From: an uncultured Eubacterium sp.
Lineage (GTDB): Bacteria > Bacillota > Clostridia > Lachnospirales > Lachnospiraceae
Assembly (NCBI GenBank): GCA_910584345.1
Contig: CAJTZX010000060.1
Coordinates: 1 to 22,336 of the forward strand
Length of the DNA stretch: 22,336 bases
Direction of reading: 5' to 3'
The position numbers and the translations under genes are program-made. The notes under the pieces are model-generated. The model worked only from the letters and a program-made list of their open reading frames with translations. It was not told the DNA's origin and made no database searches. Positions 1 through 6,102 of the stretch are shown piece by piece; the stretch's first letter is position 1, and every line of letters begins with the position of its first letter.

Positions 1-159
1 CTTGATAGTATAGGTTGTTCAACTTTTTCTGTCCACACTTATATACTAACACCACTTGTTTGTGCCTTGAGCGAAGCGAAAGGAATGATGAAAACCATGA
101 GAAATCTTGGTCGGAATATGACATATTTGTTGAAAACTCTGGAAGAAAGGCGGCAATAA
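1..159 (+). CDS. 3' end of an NAD(P)H-dependent FMN reductase/flavodoxin-family protein (partial, possibly a remnant)
   Basis: The frame is open from the first base to a TAA at 157-159. The last ~25 residues contain MKTMRNLGRNMTYLLK, which resembles the C-terminal helix of NAD(P)H-dependent FMN-reductase/flavodoxin-family oxidoreductases in Clostridia (family knowledge, recalled and not searched). The residues before this (about positions 1-80) do not look like that family, so the piece may be a recombined remnant rather than the true end of an intact gene. It stops one base before the ATG of the flavodoxin lipoprotein, so the two may once have been translationally coupled, and both would be flavin-dependent proteins. 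The 5' part lies outside the window. Confidence 0.4.
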   Translation, partial: LDSIGCSTFSVHTYILTPLVCALSEAKGMMKTMRNLGRNMTYLLKTLEERRQ

Positions 160-160
160 G

Positions 161-865
161 ATGAAAAACAAGATTTGCATTGTGCTTTCATTCTTGCTGC
201 TTTTTATTATGACTGGATGTGGAAATAATGAAGCCAAAAATGGAGTGGAAAGCACTCTGTCGCAAACTGAAGAACAGACAGATCAGTCTACGGATTATGA
301 ACAAGCAGGTTCTGGAACAGAAATTCAGAAGTCATCAGAAGTGGTTTCAGAGCCGGAACAGGAGTCGGATATGGGAACAAAAACCTTAGTAGTGTATTTT
401 TCTGCTACTGGAACGACAAAGCTATTGGCAGAATATGCGGCGGAAATTCTAAATGCCGATCTTTATGAAATCGTGCCAGAAGACCCTTATACGGAGGAGG
501 ATTTAGCATATTATACAAATGGTCGGGCAGATCAGGAGCAGAACGATCCTTCCATACGTCCAGGGATTTCTGGCAGTGTGGAGAATATGGAGGAATATAA
601 TACGATCATCCTCGGCTACCCTGTCTGGCACGGACAGGCGCCACGGATTATCAGTACCTTTTTAGAGAACTACGATTTCTCAGAAAAGACCATTATTCCA
701 TTCTGTACTTCACATAGCAGTGGGGTTGGTTCCAGTGCAAGTAATCTTCACTCTCTTTGCTCTGAATCTGTACAGTGGCTTGATGGTGAAAGGTTTGCCA
801 GTGGAACTTCAAGGGAATCAATAGAAGAATGGCTTAACAGTATTAGTATCTCAAATTGGGAATAG
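161..865 (+). CDS. flavodoxin-domain lipoprotein
   Basis: The protein has 234 residues. It begins with a lipoprotein signal peptide: basic MKNK, a hydrophobic stretch, then the lipobox IMTGC with the lipidated Cys at residue 20. A Ser/Thr/Glu-rich linker runs to about residue 73. The rest is a flavodoxin fold (Flavodoxin_4 type): TLVVYFSATGTTK is the FMN-phosphate loop, and ILGYPVWHGQAPR with the following PFCTSHSSGVGSS are the flavin-ring loops. It is therefore predicted to be a membrane-tethered, extracytoplasmic FMN protein that carries electrons or reduces a quinone or other small substrate. Which partner it uses cannot be told. A purine-rich GAAAGG lies 11-16 bases before the ATG at 161. 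The gene looks complete. Confidence 0.85.
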   Translation: MKNKICIVLSFLLLFIMTGCGNNEAKNGVESTLSQTEEQTDQSTDYEQAGSGTEIQKSSEVVSEPEQESDMGTKTLVVYFSATGTTKLLAEYAAEILNADLYEIVPEDPYTEEDLAYYTNGRADQEQNDPSIRPGISGSVENMEEYNTIILGYPVWHGQAPRIISTFLENYDFSEKTIIPFCTSHSSGVGSSASNLHSLCSESVQWLDGERFASGTSRESIEEWLNSISISNWE

Positions 866-880
866 TCTTGATAGACTTAG

Positions 881-1231
881 ATGAAAGATAAGGGTGTAAA
901 TTCAAACTTGGCTACAGCAATACGAACAGTCGTAGTTGTTATTATGTCATGGGGAATGGTATTTTTGACGAATACACAGAGTGGAATAACAGGAATCAGT
1001 AAAAAAAGTTGGATTTTTCTGATTCTTTCGGGGTTGGCAACAGGGGCATCATGGCTCTGTTATTATCGGGCATTGCAAATAGGGGAAACTTCTAAGGTAG
1101 TGCCAGTTGATAAGCTGAGTGTTGTGATTACCCTTTTATTGGCGTTTGTTTTTCTTCATGAAGAATTTACAGTAAAGTCGTTTATTGGCTGTGTGCTGAT
1201 TGGTACAGGAACATTAATTATGGTTATATAA
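881..1231 (+). pseudogene. EamA/DMT-family transporter, N-terminally truncated
   Basis: This open frame of 116 residues matches the body of short single-domain EamA (drug/metabolite transporter) proteins. It contains VNSNLATAIRTVVV, a membrane segment, WLCYYRALQIGETSKVVPVDKLS, and the closing helices FLHEEFTVKSFIGCVLIGTGTLIMV. Full-length members are about 140 residues and begin with a membrane helix of about 20-25 residues before the GVNSNLATAIRT segment; that helix is missing here. A TAG (878-880) sits directly before the ATG in the same frame, and there is no convincing ribosome binding site. I read it as a gene that lost its 5' end, probably by a deletion joining it to the sequence after the flavodoxin gene. 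An alternative is a shortened but still expressed protein. Confidence 0.6.
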
Positions 1232-1239
1232 TTTTTTAT

Positions 1240-1278
1240 ACAGTATTTTTTGTTTATGCACTCTTATATACTGTTTTT
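1240..1278 (+). terminator. possible weak terminator after the transporter remnant
   Basis: A 7-bp inverted repeat, ACAGTAT (1240-1246) and ATACTGT (1268-1274), is separated by 21 bases and followed by a T run at 1274-1278. The stem is AT-rich and the loop long, so this would be a weak terminator at best. Confidence 0.3.
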
Positions 1279-1305
1279 GATACTTATCAAGATAAATGGG
1301 CACTT

Positions 1306-1475
1306 TTAACACCCTGACCAAGTACCTTCTGCTTGGTCAGGGCAAAAGAATGCGGCTTGCCAAGCATCCGGTTCTTCGCCAAAGGCGAACTTCCAATGGG
1401 CCGGAATGCCGTTACTTTTCACAGCGCAGCCGTTTTCTGGCGGGTGTAAAAAGTTACGATAAATATAAGTGTGTC
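1306..1475 (-). pseudogene. GC-richer remnant, possibly from a mobile element (C-terminal fragment on the minus strand)
   Basis: Roughly 1296-1465 is clearly richer in G+C than its surroundings and is full of inverted repeats: a perfect 11-bp stem (1312-1322 with 1332-1342, 9-base loop) and TTCGCC-AAA-GGCGAA near 1374-1388. On the minus strand a frame with no start codon reads to a TAA at 1306-1308 and looks protein-like (for example GIPAHWKFAFGEEPDAWQAA). On the plus strand a 65-codon frame (1296-1493) is also open but is Arg-rich and lacks a ribosome binding site. I do not recognise a family. The composition and structure suggest debris from an integrated element, but a structured RNA or transfer-origin fragment cannot be excluded. 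Confidence 0.3.
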
Positions 1476-1493
1476 ATGAAGTTTGGTTATTAA

Positions 1494-1732
1494 TATTGGT
1501 AAATGCTGATAGGGAATGATATAATAAAGTTTATAACAACGGGAAATATTAAAACACTGTGAGGGAAATGGCTATTCTTATACATTTACCAAAGATGAAA
1601 CAGTTACAATCAAACAGTTATTGAGGAAATTCTGATTTTTCATAATATTGAAGGAGAAAAACAGATTTCGTTGTTATTAAGGAAACAATATCATTAGAAT
1701 AGATTATTAGACTGGATAGAGAGGAGAGTAAT
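1494..1732. other. intergenic stretch with gene debris
   Basis: No intact gene is seen. A short frame ending at TGA 1633-1635 reads GYSYTFTKDETVTIKQLLRK and may be the C-terminal tail of a lost gene. A TATAAT-like hexamer occurs at about 1519-1524. A GAGGAG ribosome binding site (1721-1726) serves the next gene. Confidence 0.3.
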
Positions 1733-2086
1733 ATGTTATTTATACAATATCCAAAATGCTCCACGTGCCAGAAGGCTAAAAAGTGGCTGGAAACACATAA
1801 TATTGCATACACAAGCCGACATATTGTGGATGATTGTCCTACTTACGAAGAACTAAAACAGTGGTACGAAAAAAGCGGTTTACCGTTAAAAAAGTTCTTT
1901 AATACAAGTGGGTTAGTGTATCGAGATATGCAATTAAAGGATAAGCTGTCTGCTATGAGTGAGGATGAGCAGTTAAAGCTTCTTGCAACGAACGGAATGC
2001 TCGTAAAGCGTCCACTTATTGTGGATGATAATAGGATACTGGTAGGATTTAAGGAATCGGAGTGGACAGAGAAGCTTTTATCGTAA
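1733..2086 (+). CDS. ArsC/Spx-family (arsenate reductase-like) thioredoxin-fold protein
   Basis: The product has 117 residues, the usual length for the ArsC/Spx/YffB superfamily. The N-terminus carries the redox pair in YPKCSTCQKAKKWLE (C9 and C12), placed as in glutaredoxin-like ArsC and Spx proteins. The middle has SGLPLKKFFNTSG, and the C-terminal KRPLIVDDNRILVGFKESEW is the typical RP(L/I) segment ending the fold. Family members are either arsenate reductases or RNA-polymerase-binding stress regulators (Spx). No other ars genes are nearby, so arsenate resistance is not supported by context. The start follows GAGGAG at a good distance. The protein is cytoplasmic and appears intact. Confidence 0.85.
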   Translation: MLFIQYPKCSTCQKAKKWLETHNIAYTSRHIVDDCPTYEELKQWYEKSGLPLKKFFNTSGLVYRDMQLKDKLSAMSEDEQLKLLATNGMLVKRPLIVDDNRILVGFKESEWTEKLLS

Positions 2087-2120
2087 TTTTGAAATATGGA
2101 TTGGCCGATGGGAGATAATA

Positions 2121-3188
2121 ATGAAGATTGTGAAACTTGATTCTATTACCTTCAGACTAAAAGAACAACAAGATTTTAGCTGGATGAAACAATATGGCAA
2201 GCCTTTTTGGTGCGTTGATGAAACAGGTTCGGGATGTGTCTGTATTGGAATAGAACGCGAAGGTAAAAAATATTTTTATAAAATCGCAGGAGTAAATACG
2301 ATAGAAGCAGAGGTTACGCCAGAGGAATCTATTAGAGTTTTAAAAGATGCGGTTTCGTTGTACTATGAGCTAGAGCGTGTTTGAAAAATCATTCCCGCGA
2401 TCTGTACTCCCCACTTTGCGGAGAATTCATCCCAAATTTAGTCAACATAGCCCGCTATGCCTCCTAAATTTGGGATAAATTCTCCACAAACTGTGAAGCA
2501 CATCTCACGGAAAGCATTTTTCAAACACGCTCTAGAGCATTCAAATCTGGTTAAAATAGTGTAACAATTTACTTACGGTGAGTTTTACGTTGTTGTCTTT
2601 GAATGGGCTGACGGAGACTGTTTGTTTGACCATTGGAATTTTCAAAAATATGAAAAAGATAAAACACTCAAAACGCCAAAGGAAAAGTTCAGGGAGCTGC
2701 CTGTCAGCAAAAAGCTGCTGATGATAGACGTATTAGTTTCTTTTTTAAAAAATGTAAATAGAAAAGGATATGTGGCTGTTGATTTTTATGATGGGAGTAT
2801 CATGTATGATTTTGTGACAGACAGGATTACTATTTGTGATATCGATTTATTTCAAAAGGCTCCGGTTGTGAATGATAAAGGCGCAGATTGGTATGGGACA
2901 AAGCGTTTGAAAGCACCCGAAGAATATATAAAAGGAAGTACGATCAATGAACAAACGAATATTTTTACACTTGGCGCTTTAATTTTTGAATTTTTCGGCA
3001 GTTATTCTGCTAAAGAAGTCGAACAGCGTTATATACAAAATCGATTTGTTCCATGTTCATATGAGCGTTGGCAGCTTAATGATAAAAGTTATCATATAGC
3101 GGCAAAAGCTGTCAATGCAAACCGGAAGGAACGATATCAAACTTTTGAGGAATTTTATAAAGACTGGCAAAAAGCAAATCAGGAGTAA
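2121..3188 (+). pseudogene. serine/threonine-protein-kinase-like gene, split by a palindromic element and a nonsense codon
   Basis: Two open segments in the same frame (2121-2384 and 2622-3188) read as one kinase-like protein. The first has the N-lobe: GSGCVCIGIEREGKKYFYKIAG resembles a Gly-rich loop followed by the ATP-binding Lys. The second has the hinge-side FEWADGD and CLFDHWN, a catalytic-loop-like VAVDFYDGSIMYD, a DID in place of DFG, and the APE segment LKAPEEYIKG. A 160-bp element flanked by TA (2371-2534) interrupts Leu-Glu and adds 162 bp, so the frame is kept, but it brings a TGA at 2382-2384. Beyond it the frame resumes as EHSNLVKIV, then hits TAA at 2562-2564 before QFTYGEFYVVVFEWADG. 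Without the insert the gene would encode about 301 residues. A TTG at 2622 lies inside the hinge region and is not a real start. ATG 2121 follows GGGAGA. Confidence 0.8.
2371..2534. mobile_element. 160-bp palindromic MITE-like element with TA target duplication (copy A)
   Basis: The element (2373-2532) is bounded by TA on both sides. Its ends are perfect inverted repeats: with the flanking CTA, CTAGAGCGTGTTTGAAAAAT (2370-2389) is matched by ATTTTTCAAACACGCTCTAG (2516-2535). Inside, a second 22-bp arm pair (2420-2441 with 2464-2485, one mismatch) and a central CATAGC-CC-GCTATG fold the whole element into one long hairpin. It has no coding capacity. The empty site can be reconstructed because it interrupts a kinase gene: GAG-CTA-GAG-CAT. 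TA duplication within CTAG is typical of IS630/Tc1-type transposition (established knowledge), so this is probably a non-autonomous relative; no transposase is in the window. Confidence 0.8.
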
Positions 3189-3229
3189 CCAAACTATGCC
3201 GAAAAAAGTGCAAATGATACCAGAGCTGG

Positions 3230-3258
3230 TTTCCTTTTCTTATAGTGTCTGATATAAT
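3230..3258 (+). promoter_or_regulatory. possible promoter of the chemotaxis receptor gene
   Basis: A perfect TATAAT (3253-3258) lies 72 bases before the chosen ATG. The hexamer 17 bases upstream (3230-3235, TTTCCT) is a poor -35 box, so the assignment rests mainly on the -10 hexamer. Confidence 0.35.
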
Positions 3259-3330
3259 AATTCGAAGAAGCATTCCGCAAAGATGGTAATGGTTGATAGA
3301 TCAAATAAAGAGCAGGTGAGGAGAAACGTC

Positions 3331-4836
3331 ATGTCTTTAGAGAATCATTTAGAAAAAGAATCTGGTACTGTAAAGAGGGTAAACAGGTTTGTACTCATTA
3401 TTATTACAATTATTGATTCATTTTTGTTTTTTGGCTATATAGGAGACTATGTACAGAAAAACATCAGCTTTGGATTTATGTTGACGGTTGTTGCTGCGGT
3501 AGTTATTTCAATGGCAGCTTGCTATACAGTTTATTTTCGAAAAAAGGAAAGTGAATTATTTAAATATATTTCAATGGCGGGTTATGTAGTTGTCTACAGT
3601 ATGGCAGTATTTGGCGCAAAAAATGATCTTGTATTTATGATGGTGTTTCCGCTCACGGTTATTTATATTTTATATTATGATTACAAACTGATTTTGGGCA
3701 TTGCAGTTGTATTTGGCGGGATTAATGTGGCGGATGTGATTTATATAGCTGCGGTACTTAGGCATATGCATTCCGGCGCACCTATAAACAGCACATCATT
3801 GTTGTTGCAGGGAGCGTCGATTGTTGTATATATGATTGTTTTGTGTGGTACGACACATATTTCAAATGATAATAATGCTAAAAAGATTGCTAATATTCAG
3901 GAAGAAAAAGAAAAGAGTACGCAGCTTTTAGAAGAAGTCTTACAAGTAGCTGTTTCTGTAAAAGAAAATTGTACAGGAGCAGCGGAGCATATCAGGCAGT
4001 TGAGTCAGTATGTGGACGCAACGGTATCGGAGCTGGATGGAATAGCAGAGGGTAACAGCAACAATGCAGGCAGTATTGAACAGCAGACGGTTATGACTGG
4101 AAATATTCAAAATATGATCTTAGAGACAAAGCAGAAGTCGGATGAAATGCTTGCAATGGCTAAAAGTTCTCAAGGGGCTGTCAGAGAAGGGCGTCAAACC
4201 GTAGATCAACTGCAAAATCAGGCAGATAAGACAAGGAAAGCAAATGAGCAGGTTGTTTCAGTTGTTGCAAGTTTGATATCCAATGCGGAGGCAGTAGAGG
4301 AGATTACGGAACATATTTTTTCGATATCCAGCCAGACAAATTTGCTGGCATTGAATGCATCGATCGAGAGCGCCAGAGCCGGCGATGCCGGAAAAGGTTT
4401 TGCTGTAGTGTCTGAGGAAATTCGTACACTTGCAGATGAGACCAGAAATCTGACAGAAAGTATTCGCGGAATTGTTGAGAAATTAAAAAGTAATGCGGAT
4501 GAGGCAAAGAATACGGTCAATCATGTGATAGCAGCTGCGAGTACGGAGTATGATCTGATCGGTAATGCCAGTGCGCAGTTTGGAGAGATTGGCAGCCGCA
4601 TGGATGGACTTCATTCGAATGTGCAGGAAATATATAAGAAAATAGAAGAAATTATGGAATCTAATCATGTAATTGTGGATAGTATACACCATATTTCTGC
4701 AGTCAGTGAAGAAGTGACTGCAAGTACTCAGCAGGCGGCAGAGCTTGGAGCGGATACGAGCCAGAAGGCAGAACAGGCAAGAGGGCTTATGATGGGGCTG
4801 CTTGAGACAGTAAAGACTATTGATAAATATTTATAG
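3331..4836 (+). CDS. methyl-accepting chemotaxis protein with a multi-pass membrane sensor
   Basis: The product has 501 residues. The N-terminal ~180 residues carry about six hydrophobic segments (for example RFVLIIITIIDSFLFFGYIG and YVVVYSMAVFGA), with no large periplasmic-type sensor domain and no obvious HAMP domain. A long coiled-coil signalling domain follows, with the highly conserved tip SSQTNLLALNASIESARAGD and GKGFAVVSEEIRTLA near residues 333-368, the region that contacts CheA/CheW. It should signal to the chemotaxis machinery or a related pathway; a multi-pass sensor suggests a membrane or hydrophobic cue, but the ligand is unknown. I chose ATG 3331 because GTGAGGAGA lies 8 bases before it; an in-frame ATG at 3283 has no such site. 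No chemotaxis genes neighbour it. A degraded DUF89 gene follows 19 bases downstream. Confidence 0.9.
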   Translation: MSLENHLEKESGTVKRVNRFVLIIITIIDSFLFFGYIGDYVQKNISFGFMLTVVAAVVISMAACYTVYFRKKESELFKYISMAGYVVVYSMAVFGAKNDLVFMMVFPLTVIYILYYDYKLILGIAVVFGGINVADVIYIAAVLRHMHSGAPINSTSLLLQGASIVVYMIVLCGTTHISNDNNAKKIANIQEEKEKSTQLLEEVLQVAVSVKENCTGAAEHIRQLSQYVDATVSELDGIAEGNSNNAGSIEQQTVMTGNIQNMILETKQKSDEMLAMAKSSQGAVREGRQTVDQLQNQADKTRKANEQVVSVVASLISNAEAVEEITEHIFSISSQTNLLALNASIESARAGDAGKGFAVVSEEIRTLADETRNLTESIRGIVEKLKSNADEAKNTVNHVIAAASTEYDLIGNASAQFGEIGSRMDGLHSNVQEIYKKIEEIMESNHVIVDSIHHISAVSEEVTASTQQAAELGADTSQKAEQARGLMMGLLETVKTIDKYL

Positions 4837-4855
4837 CTGGAAAGGGAAATCTTGG

Positions 4856-5318
4856 ATGAAGATCAAAGAACAATGTCTTCCATGTCTGGTAAATCAGGCG
4901 GTGAAAACGGCAAATCTGCTTCAGGTAAACAATCGGGAGGAATTATATCATAAAATATTTGCGCAGATGAGTCAGTTGGATTTTACGAAAACAAATCCTG
5001 AAATTGCCGGAGAAAATTATCGTTTGCTACGATAGCATACCGGCTGTAAGGATCCATACAAAGATACGAAACACTATTATAATAAGTATTTTATGAATCA
5101 CATGGATACGTTCAAGAAAAAGAGATGAATTTCTACAGATCTATGAGAAGGCGGATGTGGTGATTGCGAAGGGGCAGGCGAATTATGAATCGCTTAGTGA
5201 AGAGAATAAAAATATTTATTTTTTGCTCGTTGTAAAATGTAAAGTTATAGCAGATATGATTGGGGCGGCAGAAAAATCTTTTGTATGCATGAGACAAAAA
5301 AATATGCACGATGTATAA
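4856..5318 (+). pseudogene. DUF89/ARMT1-like gene, degraded
   Basis: Three pieces of one DUF89 (metal-dependent damage-control phosphatase/ARMT1-like) protein can be read. The start MKIKEQCLPCLVNQAVKTAN continues to ENYRLLR and then stops at 5033-5035. In another frame, GCKDPYKDTKHYYNKYFMNH (about 5042-5101) resembles the next conserved block. Then, after what must be a deletion of several hundred bases, the C-terminal block EKADVVIAKGQANYESLSEE (about 5149-5208) and KNIYFLLVVKCKVIADMIG run to TAA 5316-5318. Intact family members are about 280-300 residues; only about half remains here. The metal-binding core is lost, so no activity is expected. The CxxC near the start (C7, C10) fits the bacterial DUF89 type. 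The family assignment rests on motif memory. Confidence 0.7.
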
Positions 5319-5413
5319 GAAGGATTATAGGGGAAAAGCGAGCTGCGGGAGGGAATGTAGAATAGTTGAATTTAAATATTTTAAATTGTCATAAATTCTA
5401 ATAGATCAGCGCG

Positions 5414-5597
5414 CTAAAGCGTGTTTGAAAAATCATTTTTGTGATCTGCGCTCCTCATTTTGCGGAGAACTTATCCCAAATATAGTCAACATAGCTCGCT
5501 ATGACTCGTATCTTTTGGATAAATTCTCCATATCATGCCCTGTGGGTACAAACTGTGGAGCACATCTCACAGAAAGCATTTTTCAATCACGCTTTGG
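5414..5597. repeat. degenerate second copy of the palindromic element (copy B)
   Basis: Copy B aligns along its length with copy A: AAGCGTGTTTGAAAAATC at the left end, GCGGAGAACTTATCCCAAAT, then GTCAACATAGCTCGCTATGA at the centre, GGATAAATTCTCC, CTGTGGAGCACATCTCACAG, and ATTTTTCAATCACGCTT at the right. It differs by scattered substitutions and by about 20 extra bases after TTCTCC. TA is kept on the left (5415-5416) but not on the right. The arms are no longer perfect, so this is an older copy. The 66-codon frame inside it (5425-5625) is not a gene. It occupies most of the space between the DUF89 remnant and the minus-strand lipoprotein gene; the rest (5319-5413) is AT-rich with nothing recognisable. 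Confidence 0.75.
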
Positions 5598-5635
5598 CCA
5601 TGTGAGCTGCTTATTCTTTACATGAATATCTGCCT

Positions 5636-6039
5636 TTATTCGTTTATGATTTCTACAGTATGCTTTTTAGAATCCACAGAATGTTTTTTAATATCCACAG
5701 TATTTTTTTGAGGATTCACAGAATGCTTTTTAATAGTAACGGTGTTTTTTGAGGATCTACAGAATGCTTTTCAATATATACAGTATTCCTATCAGCGTTT
5801 ATGGTATGTTTCTTTGGATCAATAGTTTGTTCAATAGTATCTATGACATTTTTGTCGGGATCAACGAAGTGGTCTTTAATATCAACCGTGTTTTTGCCAA
5901 GATCAACGGTATGGTTGTCAGTATCTACAGTATTTTTCTCAATATTTACCAGTTTTCCTTTTGGTGTTGTGTTACATCCGCAGATAACACTGCATCCTGC
6001 AGTGATGAATAAAAATAAAATTCGCATATGTTTTTTCAT
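5636..6039 (-). CDS. heptapeptide-repeat lipoprotein, frame interrupted at a poly-A tract
   Basis: The gene begins at 6039 with MKKHMRILFLFITAGCSVIC and the lipobox VICGC (lipidated Cys 22). A chain of seven-residue repeats with consensus xTVDxxK follows: NTVDTDN, HTVDLGK, NTVDIKD, HFVDPDK, NVIDTIE, QTIDPKK, HTINADR, NTVYIEK, HSVDPQK. The frame as given ends at 5716 after 107 residues. However, the repeats continue in the next frame (TVTIKKHSVNPQKNTVDIKK, then HSVDSKKHTVEIINE) to a TAA at 5636-5638. One missing A in the tract before ACACC (six As; the sister repeat has seven) accounts for the shift, and restoring it gives 134 residues. It is likely surface-anchored and possibly the last gene of the ABC module. 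I know no family for it. Confidence 0.65.
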
Positions 6040-6102
6040 AATATTTGTGAACCTCCTTCTTTCCTCTTTTTTGTTTCAGCATATTTCAAGATCGAAGCCC
6101 GA

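Noticed and set aside
1296..1493. 65-codon plus-strand frame as a gene
   Set aside because: It has no ribosome binding site, an Arg-rich composition without a recognisable fold, and overlaps hairpins; the minus frame looks more protein-like.
2622..3188. Independent 188-residue gene starting at TTG
   Set aside because: The sequence before the TTG continues the kinase hinge region in the same frame, so this is the C-terminal part of a broken kinase gene.
4218..4520. 100-codon minus-strand frame
   Set aside because: It is antisense to the highly conserved signalling domain of the chemotaxis receptor.
5414..5597. CRISPR array or tandem repeat
   Set aside because: The repetition is an inverted repeat within a single element, without regular spacers.
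5425..5625. 66-codon frame as a gene
   Set aside because: It lies inside copy B of the palindromic repeat; similar frames arise wherever the repeat occurs.
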